Assembly: GCF_900142515.1 (NCBI RefSeq)
Contig: NZ_FRBC01000020.1
Location: 1 to 64,000, forward strand
Length of the DNA: 64,000 nucleotides
Direction of reading: 5' to 3'
DNA from: Pseudoselenomonas ruminantium
GTDB taxonomy: Bacteria; Bacillota; Negativicutes; Selenomonadales; Selenomonadaceae
In this document: piece after piece, positions 49,670 through 58,673 of the stretch
Numbering within the stretch: position 1 is the stretch's first letter
Layout of the letters: every line of letters starts with the position of its first letter
The notes under the pieces: model-generated
Database searches by the model: none
What the model was told of the DNA's origin: nothing
Seen by the model: the letters and a program-made list of their open reading frames with translations, nothing else
Position numbers and translations under genes: made by a program

Positions 49670-51166
49670 ATGGATGAAAAGTATGTTTTGGCATTGGACT
49701 CAGGGACAATCAAGAACCGCGCAGTTATCTTTGACTCTAAAGGAGAAATGGTTTCCTATGCGGAGAAGAAAATCAGTGTGAACAAGCCTCATAAGGGCTG
49801 GGTGGAGCAGGATCCGGATGAGATATGGAGCACGCAGATATGGGCAGCCAAGGAAGCAATCCAGCTGGCGAAGATCTCCCATCGGGACATTGCGGGCATT
49901 GGTGTGACAAATCAGCGGGAAACCACAATCGTCTGGAACAAGAACACGGGGCGTCCTGTTTATCCGGCTATCAGCTGGGAGTCTCAGCAGACGGAGGGAA
50001 TCTGTAAGCGTTTGGTGGAACAGGGTCTCCAGGAAGAAATCCGGCAAAAGACTTCCTTAATTATTAATCCGTATTTTTCGGCGACAAAACTTTGCTGGAT
50101 CCTGGAAAATGTTCTGGGAGCTCGGGAACTGGCAGAGAAGGGGGAGCTGCTGTTTGGCACCGTGGACACTTGGCTGATGTGGAAACTCAGTGGCGGTGAA
50201 ATCTTCGCCACGGATTATTCCAATGCGTCCCGCACCATGTTGTTCAATTTGCGCAAATTGGAATGGGATGCAGAAATCCTTGAGCAGCTGAGGATTCCCC
50301 GTAAGATGCTGCCAGAGGTCTGTCCCTCCAGCCATGTATTTGGAGAAACAGATGCTGCCATGATTGGTTCCCGTATTCCGATTGCGGGCTGTATCGGCAA
50401 TCAGCAGGCGGATCTGTTTGGCGAAGCTTGCTTCAAGAAGGGCATGGCTAAGAATACCTATGGTGAAGGCTCGTTCTTCCTGATGAATGCGGGTAAGAAA
50501 TACCATAGTTCGAAAAACGGTTTGATCACGACCATCGCCTGGGGCATCGGCAAGGAAATCACCTATGCGCTGGAAGGCAGTGTGTTCGTGTCCGGTGCTA
50601 CACTCAAATGGGTGAAGGAAGGGCTGGGGCTTATCGATTCTATGTCCGATTCCGAATGGCTGGCCAAGCAGGTGCCGGATTCGGACGGCGTGTATTTCGT
50701 GCCGGCATTCCGCGGCCTGTCTGCACCCTATTGGGATACGGAAACCACGGGCATGATCATCGGGATCAATGAGGACACCCAGCGGGCGCATATCGTACGG
50801 GCTGCTTTGGAGGCCTTGGCTTATCAGGTTCGTGATGTCTATGAATCCGTGGTATCTGATACTGGCATGGATATCAAGAGCCTGCATGTGGACGGCGGTG
50901 CCAGCCAGAATCACGCGCTGATGCAGTTCCAGGCAGATCTTTTGAATATCCCGGTAATCCGTCCCTACATTGCGGAAACCACGGCTTTAGGCGCTGCCTT
51001 TATGGCTGGCCTGGCCACTGGCGTCTGGGAAAGCGTGGACGAACTGAAAAAACTTTGGCGCGAAGGGATGCGCTTTAAACCGGCTATGAGTGAACGGGGC
51101 AGAGCCGCCCTTTACGATGGCTGGCAGGAAGCAGTTTCCCGCGTTATGGGGTGGCCGAACAAGTAA
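49670..51166 (+). CDS. glpK: Glycerol kinase homologue (FGGY family) with altered catalytic residue
   Basis: 498 residues, colinear with GlpK (ATP + glycerol to glycerol-3-phosphate). The glycerol pocket is kept with E. coli numbering: Arg83-Glu84 (NQRETT), Trp103 and Tyr135 (NPYFSATK). However, the catalytic base Asp of AGDQQAAL is Asn244 here (CIGNQQADL), the phosphate loop DQGTTSSR is DSGTIKNR, and the nucleotide motif YGTG is YGEG. It may be a slow or inactive paralogue, a regulator, or a kinase with another mechanism. GAAGGAAGGG precedes the ATG. No glpF or glpD is adjacent. Confidence 0.8.
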   Translation: MDEKYVLALDSGTIKNRAVIFDSKGEMVSYAEKKISVNKPHKGWVEQDPDEIWSTQIWAAKEAIQLAKISHRDIAGIGVTNQRETTIVWNKNTGRPVYPAISWESQQTEGICKRLVEQGLQEEIRQKTSLIINPYFSATKLCWILENVLGARELAEKGELLFGTVDTWLMWKLSGGEIFATDYSNASRTMLFNLRKLEWDAEILEQLRIPRKMLPEVCPSSHVFGETDAAMIGSRIPIAGCIGNQQADLFGEACFKKGMAKNTYGEGSFFLMNAGKKYHSSKNGLITTIAWGIGKEITYALEGSVFVSGATLKWVKEGLGLIDSMSDSEWLAKQVPDSDGVYFVPAFRGLSAPYWDTETTGMIIGINEDTQRAHIVRAALEALAYQVRDVYESVVSDTGMDIKSLHVDGGASQNHALMQFQADLLNIPVIRPYIAETTALGAAFMAGLATGVWESVDELKKLWREGMRFKPAMSERGRAALYDGWQEAVSRVMGWPNK

Positions 51167-51194
51167 GGCACATCTACATACGCAATAACGACGA

Positions 51195-51395
51195 GTGGGG
51201 CGGGCAGCCCTGCCGAACGCGAAGCGTTTTGCCTTAGGGCGTCCGAAAGGGATTTTTGCCAACCGCTATATTATCGGGAAAAGTCTGCTGTCTGAGCGCA
51301 GCGAGTTTTGACTTTTTCCGATACTTGATTGAACGGCAAAAATCCCTTTCAGCCCGTAGGCAAAAGCGGAGTCTCGGCAGGGCTGTCTGCCCCAC
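51195..51395. repeat. MITE-like long imperfect palindrome
   Basis: About 200 bp with long complementary arms: GTGGGGCGGGCAGCCCTGCC at the left end and its near complement at the right (GGCAGGGC...GCCCCAC); further in, AAAGGGATTTTTGCC pairs with GGCAAAAATCCCTTT, and the core TATCGGGAAAAGTC pairs with GACTTTTTCCGATA. It encodes no protein and fills the glpK-rpiB gap. Confidence 0.75.
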
Positions 51396-51485
51396 GCTGC
51401 TACGCATTGACAATAATTTTAAGTAGGCATTTTCTTCGTATTGTGCTAAAATGTAACTTAGTATGTAAGAAAGGCGGGAATCTAC

Positions 51486-51929
51486 ATGAAAATAACGATT
51501 GGCAGCGATCATGGTGCTGTGCAGTTGAAAGAAGAAGTGAAGATGGTGCTGAAGGAATACGGCGACATCGAAGTGACGGATGTGGGCACTTTTGGCACGG
51601 ATTCAGTTGACTATCCGGACATTGCCGAGAAGGTCTGCGCTGATGTGACGAGTGGCAAGGCTGACCGGGGCATCGTGCTTTGCGGCACGGGCTTGGGCAT
51701 CTCCATTGCCGCCAACAAGATCAAGGGCATCCGTTGCGCACTCTGCAATGATGTGTTCTCGGCCAAGATGAGCCGTCAGCACAACGATGCCAATGTGCTG
51801 GCTATGGGCGGTCGAGTACTGGGCTTTGGCCCTGCCGGCGAAATCGTTCGGGCCTTTGTGGAAGGCAAGTTCGAAGGCGGTCGTCATGAGCGCCGTGTCA
51901 ACAAAATCATGGCACTGGAAAATAAGTAA
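51486..51929 (+). CDS. rpiB: Ribose-5-phosphate isomerase B
   Basis: 147 residues, interconverting ribose-5-P and ribulose-5-P in the pentose phosphate pathway (some relatives act on allose or galactose phosphates). The RpiB signature starts MKITIGSDHGAVQLKE, with the active-site Cys in VLCGTGLGISIAANK. GGCGGGAA precedes ATG. First of the rpiB-glyA-upp group common in Firmicutes; 86 bp separate it from glyA. Confidence 0.95.
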   Translation: MKITIGSDHGAVQLKEEVKMVLKEYGDIEVTDVGTFGTDSVDYPDIAEKVCADVTSGKADRGIVLCGTGLGISIAANKIKGIRCALCNDVFSAKMSRQHNDANVLAMGGRVLGFGPAGEIVRAFVEGKFEGGRHERRVNKIMALENK

Positions 51930-52015
51930 GTCAAAAGTAAGTTTGAAGCAAGTTAGGTAGTGAAAGTAAGGTAAAGCGTTTTTGGTCCGGGCCGATGGCC
52001 CAAAGGAGGAGTCTC

Positions 52016-53269
52016 ATGAATCTTATGGAAGTTCTGCAGCAGTCTGATCCGGAGGTAGCAAAGCACGTAAATAGCGAACTGAACCGTCAGCGGGAAAAGT
52101 TGGAGCTGATTGCATCGGAAAACATCGTCAGCCCCGCAGTCCTGGCTGCACAGGGCAGCGTGCTCACCAACAAGTATGCGGAAGGTTATCCCGGCAAGCG
52201 TTACTATGGCGGCTGCGAATTCGTGGATGAAGTGGAGACTCTGGCTATCGAGCGGGCCAAAAAACTCTTTGGTGCAGAGTATGCCAATGTGCAGCCGCAT
52301 TCTGGTGCGCAGGCCAATATGGCCGTATTCTTTGCCCTCTTGCAGCCCGGCGATACGGTGATGGGCATGAATCTTAATGATGGTGGTCATCTGACGCATG
52401 GTTCGCCGGTCAATATGTCCGGCAAGTATTTCAACATTGTGCCGTACGGAGTGGACAAGGAAACGGAAACCATTGACTACGATGCGCTGGAGGCAAAGGC
52501 CAAAGAATGCAAACCGAAGCTGATTGTGGCAGGAGCGTCTGCCTATGCGCGCACCCTTGATTTCCCGAGACTTTCGGAAATCGCTCATGGTGTCGGTGCT
52601 TATCTGATGGTGGATATCGCCCATATCGCGGGGCTCGTGGCAGCTGGGGAACATCCAAGCCCGATTCCCTATGCGGATGTGGTGACGACCACCACCCATA
52701 AGACGCTGCGCGGTCCTCGCGGCGGTATGATTCTCTGCAAAGATGCAGAATTTGGCAAGCAGTTCAACAAGGCTGTTTTCCCTGGTATCCAGGGGGGGCC
52801 GCTGATGCATGTTATCGCGGCCAAGGCTGTAGCTTTGGGCGAGGCTTTGCAGCCGGAGTTCAAGGAATATGCTCAGCAGGTGGTCAAGAATGCGGCAGTC
52901 CTCGCTAAGACTTTGCAGGAGGAAGGCTTCCGCATCGTATCTGGCGGCACGGACAACCATCTGATGCTCGTTGACCTTACCAATAAGGGCATTACGGGCA
53001 AGGTGGCACAGACGGTGCTCGACGAGGTCAATATCACCGCCAACCGCAACACCATCCCGTTTGAACCGCTGTCTCCGTTCGTGACCAGCGGCCTGCGTCT
53101 GGGCACGCCTGCTCTTACTACCCGTGGTTTCAAGGAAGCTGACTTGCAGGAAGTCGGCAAGATCATTGCTCTTGTGCTGAGCGATGTGGAAAATGAGGAA
53201 AAGAAAGCAGAAGCACGGCGCCGGGTTGCGGCTCTGTGTGAGAAGTACCCGCTTTATGCAGGTATGTAA
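52016..53269 (+). CDS. glyA: Serine hydroxymethyltransferase
   Basis: PLP enzyme interconverting serine and glycine with tetrahydrofolate, the main one-carbon source. The PLP lysine is in [13 protein letters not shown] (about residues 222-234), and [13 protein letters not shown] and [10 protein letters not shown] are typical. AAAGGAGGAG supports ATG 52016; the in-frame upstream start (51995) would precede that site. 417 aa. Confidence 0.98.
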   Translation: MNLMEVLQQSDPEVAKHVNSELNRQREKLELIASENIVSPAVLAAQGSVLTNKYAEGYPGKRYYGGCEFVDEVETLAIERAKKLFGAEYANVQPHSGAQANMAVFFALLQPGDTVMGMNLNDGGHLTHGSPVNMSGKYFNIVPYGVDKETETIDYDALEAKAKECKPKLIVAGASAYARTLDFPRLSEIAHGVGAYLMVDIAHIAGLVAAGEHPSPIPYADVVTTTTHKTLRGPRGGMILCKDAEFGKQFNKAVFPGIQGGPLMHVIAAKAVALGEALQPEFKEYAQQVVKNAAVLAKTLQEEGFRIVSGGTDNHLMLVDLTNKGITGKVAQTVLDEVNITANRNTIPFEPLSPFVTSGLRLGTPALTTRGFKEADLQEVGKIIALVLSDVENEEKKAEARRRVAALCEKYPLYAGM

Positions 53270-53284
53270 GAAGGAGAAAGAAAC

Positions 53285-53923
53285 ATGTCGGAAAAGCTTA
53301 ATGTAACGGTAATCGATCATCCCCTGATTCAGCATAAACTCACCATGATGCGCCAGAAGGACACGGGCACGAAAGACTTCCGCGAATTGCTGGAAGAAAT
53401 CGCAATGCTCATGACCTATGAGATCACGCGTGATTTCCCGTTGAAGGATATCGAGATTGAAACGCCGGTGGCTAAATGTACGTCCAAGGTTCTTTCGGGC
53501 AAGAAAGTAGGTGTGGTGCCTATCTTACGTGCTGGCCTTGGCATGCTGAGTGGTGTCGTTAACATGATTCCTGCTGCCCGCGTTGGTCATGTAGGTATGT
53601 ACCGTGATCCTAAGACTCTGAAGCCGGTGGAATATTACTGCAAGCTGCCCGGTGATGTGGAAGAGCGTACGCTGATCGTGGTCGATCCCATGCTGGCAAC
53701 TGGCGGCAGTGCCTCCGCAGCCCTGTCTCTGCTGAAGGAAAAGGGAGCAACGTCCCTGATCCTCATGTGCCTCGTAGCCGCTCCGGAAGGCATCAAGGTC
53801 ATCAATGAAGATCATCCGGATGTACCGCTCTATGTGGCTGCCGTTGATGAAAAGCTCAACGAAAAGGGCTACATCGTACCGGGCCTGGGCGATGCTGGTG
53901 ACCGTATCTTCGGCACGTTGTGA
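53285..53923 (+). CDS. upp: Uracil phosphoribosyltransferase
   Basis: Converts uracil and PRPP to UMP (pyrimidine salvage). 212 residues with the PRPP-binding motif [15 protein letters not shown] (about 138-152) and the uracil-binding C-terminus [27 protein letters not shown] precedes ATG, 15 bp after glyA, so it is co-transcribed. Confidence 0.98.
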   Translation: MSEKLNVTVIDHPLIQHKLTMMRQKDTGTKDFRELLEEIAMLMTYEITRDFPLKDIEIETPVAKCTSKVLSGKKVGVVPILRAGLGMLSGVVNMIPAARVGHVGMYRDPKTLKPVEYYCKLPGDVEERTLIVVDPMLATGGSASAALSLLKEKGATSLILMCLVAAPEGIKVINEDHPDVPLYVAAVDEKLNEKGYIVPGLGDAGDRIFGTL

Positions 53924-53942
53924 TCCTGACAATAAGTAGTGA

Positions 53943-54046
53943 AGCCTTCCCTATGGGGGAGGGGGACCGTGAAGCGGTGGAAGGGGCCTCTATATGGAAG
54001 CCCCTTCCGTCAGCCTATGGCGGACACCTTCCTCCACGGGGCAGGC
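53943..54046. repeat. Intergenic palindromic repeat, copy 2
   Basis: A series of hairpins: CCTTCCC/GGGGGAGG, ACCG-TGAAG-CGGT, AAGGGGC.../...GCCCCTT, GTC-GCC-TAT-GGC-GAC and CCT.../...AGG. The order matches the element at 25723-25856. It lies between upp and ychF. Confidence 0.65.
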
Positions 54047-54066
54047 AATAAAGGTGGAAAGTAATT

Positions 54067-55173
54067 TTGAGTAATTTAGAAGTAGGTATTGTGGGCCTGC
54101 CTAATGTGGGCAAGAGCACGCTGTTCAATGCCATTACCAAGGCTGGTGCAGAGGCGGCGAATTTCCCGTTCTGCACCATCGAACCGAATGTAGGTGTCGT
54201 AGCCGTTCCCGATGAACGTCTGAATGTCCTGCATGAGATGTATGATTCCAAGAAGACCACGCCGGCATCTGTCCGTTTCGTGGATATCGCGGGCCTTGTA
54301 AAGGGCGCTGCCAATGGTGAAGGTCTCGGCAACAAGTTCCTCGAGCATATCCGTCAGGTGGATGCCGTGGCTCATGTGGTGCGCTGCTTCGATGATGCCA
54401 ATATCACCCATGTGGAGGGCGGCGTAGATCCCCTGCGCGATATTGATATCATCCAGACGGAGCTTTGCCTGGCAGATTTGGAAGTCGTAGAGAAGCGCAT
54501 CATGCGTCTGGCTAAGATTGCCAAATCTGGTAACAAGGAGGCCAAGGTGGAGGATGAGATCCTGCGCCGCATCAAGGAAAGCCTCGATAATGGCAAGCCG
54601 GCCCGTCAGGTGGAACTTTCTGCGGATGATCTGGAAATGATCAAGGACATCAACCTGCTGACGCTGAAGCCGACGCTGTATGTCACCAATGTGGCTGAGG
54701 ATGAAGTGGCAACGGCCTATGATGAGAATCCTTATGTCCAGAAGGTCAAGGAATTCGCCAAGGCGGAAAATGCCGAAGTTGTGGCCATTTCTGCCAAGGT
54801 AGAAGCAGAGATCGCGGAACTCGATGCTGAAGAAGCCAAGGCATTCCTCGAAGATCTGGGTGAAACGGAAAGTGGTCTCGACCGTCTCATCAAGGCGGCC
54901 TTTGATCTCTTGGGCCTGCAGACGTTCCTGACGGCTGGCCCGGATGAATGCCGCGCCTGGACGATTACCAAGGGTACCACGGCACCAAAAGCTGCCGGCA
55001 AGATCCATACGGACTTCGAGCGTGGCTTTATCCGTGCGGAAATCGTCAATTATGATGACCTCGTGGCCAACGGCAGTGTCGCTGCCGCCCGTGAAAAAGG
55101 TCAGGTTCGCGTGGAAGGCAAGGATTATGTCATGCAGGACGGCGATGTGGTGAATTTCCGCTTCAATGTCTAA
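54067..55173 (+). CDS. ychF: Redox-regulated ATPase/GTPase YchF
   Basis: A 368-residue Obg-like P-loop NTPase that favours ATP and associates with ribosomes. G1 is GLPNVGKST (about 10-18), G3 DIAGLVKGA, and the C-terminal TGS domain ends YVMQDGDVVNFRFNV. The TTG start at 54067 has AAGGTGG 9 nt upstream, and the N-terminus SNLEVGIVGLPNVGK is the normal one, so TTG is real. It converges on a nitrilase gene across a shared terminator. Confidence 0.97.
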   Translation: MSNLEVGIVGLPNVGKSTLFNAITKAGAEAANFPFCTIEPNVGVVAVPDERLNVLHEMYDSKKTTPASVRFVDIAGLVKGAANGEGLGNKFLEHIRQVDAVAHVVRCFDDANITHVEGGVDPLRDIDIIQTELCLADLEVVEKRIMRLAKIAKSGNKEAKVEDEILRRIKESLDNGKPARQVELSADDLEMIKDINLLTLKPTLYVTNVAEDEVATAYDENPYVQKVKEFAKAENAEVVAISAKVEAEIAELDAEEAKAFLEDLGETESGLDRLIKAAFDLLGLQTFLTAGPDECRAWTITKGTTAPKAAGKIHTDFERGFIRAEIVNYDDLVANGSVAAAREKGQVRVEGKDYVMQDGDVVNFRFNV

Positions 55174-55178
55174 GTGAA

Positions 55179-55214
55179 TACAAAAAAACTCCCTTAATTG
55201 GGAGTTTTTTTGTA
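55179..55214. terminator. Bidirectional terminator between ychF and the nitrilase-family gene
   Basis: A perfect 15-bp stem (55179-55193 with 55200-55214) with A7 and T7 runs. Its right arm lies inside the last codons of the reverse gene. Confidence 0.92.
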
Positions 55215-55988
55215 AAGTTCCGGACGCCGGTCACCAAATACATCCATGCTCTCTTTGATTTGATTTTGTATCAGCAAGCGTAGATTGCCTTGCAGGATTG
55301 TTTCATCTTCGCTCGCTTCAGCAAGGATTTCGCCCCAGGGATCAATAATGGCGGAATGACCGGCCAATTGTTCTTCCTGGCTGTCCATGCCCGCTTCGTT
55401 GCAGGCAATGACGAAAATCTGGTTTTCGATAGCTCGGGCGCGGATAAGCGTTTGCCAGTGGATCAGTCGTTTTAGTGGCCAGGCGGCTGGGATGAAGAGT
55501 ACCTGGATGCCTGCCAGAGCAAGTTTCCGGGTCACCTCTGGGAAGCGCACATCATAACAGACAATGATCCCGCATTTGATACCGTCCAGCGTGAAGGTCA
55601 CAAGGCTGTTACCGGCTTCAAAATCGTTGTGTTCGCCGCTGGGAGAAAACAGATGGGTCTTATGGTAAGCAGCCACCATATGTCCTGTACGGTCAAATAT
55701 ATAGCTGGTATTGAATACTTTCGAGCCAATGGCATTGGCGACTGTGCCGCCGACAATATTGACTTGATATTTTTGGGAAATAGTGGCGAGGGCTTTACGG
55801 GTTTCTAAGCCATCAGCATCAGCATAGTCAAGGACCGGTTGAGGATAAAATCCCAGTCGCCATAACTCTGGCAGCAGGAGTACATCAGGACGTGATTTCA
55901 TGGCTTGGGCTGCCAAACGGTAGAGTGCGGCGATGTTTCGTTCCGGCTCTCCCAGAGTGACTTGCATTTGGATTACAGCAACCTTCAT
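55194..55988 (-). CDS. Carbon-nitrogen hydrolase (nitrilase superfamily, omega-amidase-like)
   Basis: 264 residues. The Glu-Lys-Cys triad is visible: Glu in LLPELWRLGF (about 41), Lys in YHKTHLFSP (about 110) and Cys in IVCYDVRFPEV (about 144). Members hydrolyse small amides such as alpha-ketoglutaramate, deaminated glutathione or N-carbamoyl compounds; the substrate here is open. The start ATG 55988 has no strong ribosome site in view, but the N-terminus MKVAVIQMQVTLGEP is typical. Confidence 0.9.
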   Translation of the reverse strand: MKVAVIQMQVTLGEPERNIAALYRLAAQAMKSRPDVLLLPELWRLGFYPQPVLDYADADGLETRKALATISQKYQVNIVGGTVANAIGSKVFNTSYIFDRTGHMVAAYHKTHLFSPSGEHNDFEAGNSLVTFTLDGIKCGIIVCYDVRFPEVTRKLALAGIQVLFIPAAWPLKRLIHWQTLIRARAIENQIFVIACNEAGMDSQEEQLAGHSAIIDPWGEILAEASEDETILQGNLRLLIQNQIKESMDVFGDRRPELYKKTPN

Positions 55989-56023
55989 AAGTACCTCGTA
56001 ATATACAAGAAAGGAATGATATC

Positions 56024-56224
56024 ATGGATAGAATAACCTATGATTTAGGGGATATTGTCCGTTTGAAAAAAAAGCATCCCTGTGGAAGCTTTGATTGGGA
56101 AATTCTGCGGACAGGCATGGATTTCCGGCTCAAATGCCAGGGATGCGGACATCTTATCCTGATCCCTCGCACCAAATTTGAGAAAATGGTCAAAGGGAAA
56201 GTAAATGATCAGCCGAAGAACTGA
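56024..56224 (+). CDS. DUF951 family protein
   Basis: 66 residues of the DUF951 type: YDLGDIVRLKKKHPCGSFDWE and the Cys pair in LKCQGCGHLILIPRTKFE. A small zinc-ribbon-like protein often near ychF in Firmicutes; its role is unknown. AAAGGAATG precedes ATG. Its 3' end overlaps the convergent membrane gene by 16 bp. Confidence 0.88.
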   Translation: MDRITYDLGDIVRLKKKHPCGSFDWEILRTGMDFRLKCQGCGHLILIPRTKFEKMVKGKVNDQPKN

Positions 56225-56535
56225 TAATACAGATTCAGCAGGAACAGTGCCACGGCGAGACCGATGGAACCAAGGCTGGCTGCATTTACATAGGCACGGA
56301 TCTTTTCCGGGAAATTGCCATGCCGATAGAGATAGGTCAGAGTCAGGGAAAGGGTCAACAGGAAATACATGGCCCGGTTGGTATTATCAAATTGTTCCCA
56401 ACCTGCAAAAGTCAGGATAAAGGTGATACCGATCATGATCAGCAGCAGATAATCCTTGCCTGGTTTTGCCTCGGGCTCCTTCTTTACTGCTTTAGGGTGC
56501 AATTTGTTCTGCAGTTTCTTGTATTGTTTAGCCAT
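56209..56535 (-). CDS. Small membrane protein, unknown function
   Basis: 108 residues: a basic N-terminal tail (about 1-28) then three hydrophobic segments (about 29-46, 53-69, 82-104). No family recognised. GGAGTTATGAAGT upstream of ATG 56535 is a moderate ribosome site. It overlaps the tail of the DUF951 gene on the other strand. Confidence 0.65.
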   Translation of the reverse strand: MAKQYKKLQNKLHPKAVKKEPEAKPGKDYLLLIMIGITFILTFAGWEQFDNTNRAMYFLLTLSLTLTYLYRHGNFPEKIRAYVNAASLGSIGLAVALFLLNLYYQFFG

Positions 56536-56565
56536 ACTTCATAACTCCAATCTAATATAAATAAT

Positions 56566-56603
56566 AAAAAACCTTCTCTAGTATAACATAGGGACGGTTT
56601 TTT
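56566..56603 (-). terminator. Terminator of the Gx-type transporter gene
   Basis: AAAAAACC (56566-56573) pairs with GGTTTTTT (56596-56603) around an inner imperfect stem, overlapping the stop codon. Confidence 0.6.
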
Positions 56604-57099
56604 AGCTATGCTTATACGGTGCTAAATGACATATTTTTGCCGCCAGCACGCCGATGATGAACCCCGTCACGATACCGCAGATCCCCAAGATGGGGAAATA
56701 CCGAAAGATATGCAAGGTGTCTGCGGTCCAAGCGGCAAAGATCAGTTGTCCCAGATGGTGACTGAAGCCTCCGGCGGCACTGACTGCGGGCAGGGAAAAG
56801 TACCTGCTCTTTTTCAGCAACCACATGCTGAAAAGGCTCAGCATTCCGCCGGAGATACTGAAGAGAAAGATTGTGGGGCCCCCGCCAAAGAATGCAGCCA
56901 GCAGGGTGCGCAGGAGGATGAGCTGTATGGCATCGCGTGTCTGGGGCAGTGTATAGAGGGCGTAGACTGTAACAATATTGGCTAGACCAAGCTTTGCGCC
57001 AGGTGCGATAAAAGGCAGGGGAATGAGCCCCTCTACTAAGAAAAGCACTAAGGAAATGGCGGTGAGCAAGGCTATATGGAGTGTTTCACGCAGATTCAT
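56602..57099 (-). CDS. Gx transporter family protein (heptaprenyl-diphosphate synthase component I-like)
   Basis: 165 residues, about five membrane segments, of the Hpre_diP_synt_I/Gx transporter family, which resembles ECF-transporter S components and often neighbours NusG-II proteins and quinone genes. Family signs are LFLVEGLIPLPFIAPGAKLGLAN near the N-terminus and FGGGPTIFLFSISGG (about 70-84). The gene directly follows the NusG-II-like gene (2 bp gap), so the two act together. Cargo unknown. Confidence 0.85.
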   Translation of the reverse strand: MNLRETLHIALLTAISLVLFLVEGLIPLPFIAPGAKLGLANIVTVYALYTLPQTRDAIQLILLRTLLAAFFGGGPTIFLFSISGGMLSLFSMWLLKKSRYFSLPAVSAAGGFSHHLGQLIFAAWTADTLHIFRYFPILGICGIVTGFIIGVLAAKICHLAPYKHS

Positions 57100-57101
57100 A
57101 T

Positions 57102-57464
57102 TCAGTATTCCTTGATTTCGATAATGAGTTTATGGGGCAGGCAGGCGATGATTTCTCCGGCTTTACAGATAGGGCCTGTTTGTACGCAGACCTTATCGGG
57201 ACAATCGGCTTCAATGATGGATATTTTTTCATTTTCGATGCGGATAAGATTGTGTCCGTCGCTGCCATTGGCGGTAAACGTCACGGGGATTTCCCGGTTG
57301 CCTGTATGACCGGTCAGGGTGACTTTTTCCAAGACTTTACCATCCTGCCGGATTTCGGCGTAGATGGGAGCTGCAGGCCGTTCAAAGGCGAGCAGGGGGA
57401 GCAGAGACAGGATAATCAGCAGGATAATCAGCACAATATCCGCTTTTTTCAGCATTTTCTTCAT
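57102..57464 (-). CDS. NusG domain II-containing membrane-anchored protein
   Basis: 120 residues: one N-terminal membrane helix (about 8-27) and an extracytoplasmic NusG-II-like beta domain with a Cys-rich end (IIEADCPDKVCVQTGPICKAGE and IACLPHKLII). Such proteins pair with Gx transporters in Firmicutes. No Shine-Dalgarno precedes ATG 57464, and a TATAAT box (57476-57471) ends only 6 nt upstream, so the message is probably leaderless. Confidence 0.83.
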   Translation of the reverse strand: MKKMLKKADIVLIILLIILSLLPLLAFERPAAPIYAEIRQDGKVLEKVTLTGHTGNREIPVTFTANGSDGHNLIRIENEKISIIEADCPDKVCVQTGPICKAGEIIACLPHKLIIEIKEY

Positions 57465-57465
57465 G

Positions 57466-57494
57466 TTTACATTATATAACGCTTTTGCTATACT
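57466..57494 (+). promoter_or_regulatory. alr promoter overlapping a divergent promoter
   Basis: TTTACA (57466-57471), 17 bp, TATACT (57489-57494) on the forward strand. Its -35 lies against the reverse-strand TATAAT (57476-57471) of the NusG-II-like gene, so the two promoters should interfere. Confidence 0.6.
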
Positions 57495-57536
57495 TAAAAG
57501 GCAATTTGACAATATGTGATTATAAAAAGGAGCGCG

Positions 57537-58652
57537 ATGATAATGCCGAATCGTCCAGCCTGGGCCGAAATCAATTTACAGGCGTTGCGTCATAATTATA
57601 GAGAGATAAGGAAACAGTTGGCTGAAGGCGTCAGAATGTGTGCGGTTATCAAGGCTGATGCCTATGGTCATGGAGCAACGGTGGCGGCACGTGTGGCGTT
57701 GGAAGAAGGGGCGTCCTACTTTGCAGTGGCGGCATTATCAGAGGCGATTGAACTGCGGCATGCAGGTTTTACCACGCCTATCCTGGTGCTGGGACTGATC
57801 GATCCCAAGGATGCGGCGGAGGTCGTGGACTATGATATCACGCAGGTCGTCTGTGAGCTAGAGCTGGCCAAGGCGTTGTCGGCAGCCGCACAGGCGCAGG
57901 GCAAGGCGGTCAAGGTCCATCTGAAGGTGGATACAGGGATGGGACGGATTGGCGTGCGCAAAGAGGAAATCGGTGCGTTGGCCGCAGCTATATCTGAATT
58001 GCCGGGAATCGTCATTGAAGGCATGTTCTCTCATTTCGCCACAGCTGATCTCAAGGACAAGACTTATACCAAGAAGCAGCTGGCTGAATTCAAGGATGCC
58101 ATTGCTGCTGTGGAAGCGCAGGGCGTAAAGCCTGCCATCCGCCATATTGCGGAGTCGGCGGCTATTTTGGAGATTCCCGAAGCCCATTTCGATATGGTAA
58201 GGGCAGGTATTATCCAGTATGGACTCTGGCCTTCGGAGGAAGTGACCCGTCCAATCGACTTGCAGCCGGTGATGTCCTTGAAGGCTAAAGTTACCTGGAT
58301 CAAGACGGTGAAGCCTGGTGAGAGTGTTGGCTATGGCCGCAGGTTTGTAGCCGAGAGGGTAAGCCGTATTGCCACACTGCCTATTGGCTATGCAGATGGC
58401 TATCTGCGGCTTTATACCAAACATGGCCATGTTATGATCCACGGAAAGAAGGCACCCTTTGCAGGCATTGGTTGTATGGATCAGATGATGGTGGATGTAA
58501 CGGATATTGAAGATGTCAGAATCGGTGATGAAGTCCTCCTTTTTGGGACTCCGGAACTGACTATTGATGAAGTGGCAGCTTGGGGAGAGAGTATCAATTA
58601 TGAAGTGCCTTGCCTGATTAGTGCCAGGGTCCCCCGCGTATATGTCGATTGA
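57537..58652 (+). CDS. alr: Alanine racemase
   Basis: PLP enzyme supplying D-alanine for peptidoglycan. The PLP lysine is in AVIKADAYGHGA (about residues 37-48 from this start), the catalytic Tyr is in CMDQMMVDVTD/SVGYGRRF regions, and the length of 371 fits. ATG 57537 and ATG 57543 both follow AAAGGAG (57526-57532); the second gives the more usual spacing. It is followed 21 bp later by the ArnT-like gene. Confidence 0.96.
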   Translation: MIMPNRPAWAEINLQALRHNYREIRKQLAEGVRMCAVIKADAYGHGATVAARVALEEGASYFAVAALSEAIELRHAGFTTPILVLGLIDPKDAAEVVDYDITQVVCELELAKALSAAAQAQGKAVKVHLKVDTGMGRIGVRKEEIGALAAAISELPGIVIEGMFSHFATADLKDKTYTKKQLAEFKDAIAAVEAQGVKPAIRHIAESAAILEIPEAHFDMVRAGIIQYGLWPSEEVTRPIDLQPVMSLKAKVTWIKTVKPGESVGYGRRFVAERVSRIATLPIGYADGYLRLYTKHGHVMIHGKKAPFAGIGCMDQMMVDVTDIEDVRIGDEVLLFGTPELTIDEVAAWGESINYEVPCLISARVPRVYVD

Positions 58653-58673
58653 GGCAGATTCAGGAGGAATTTA

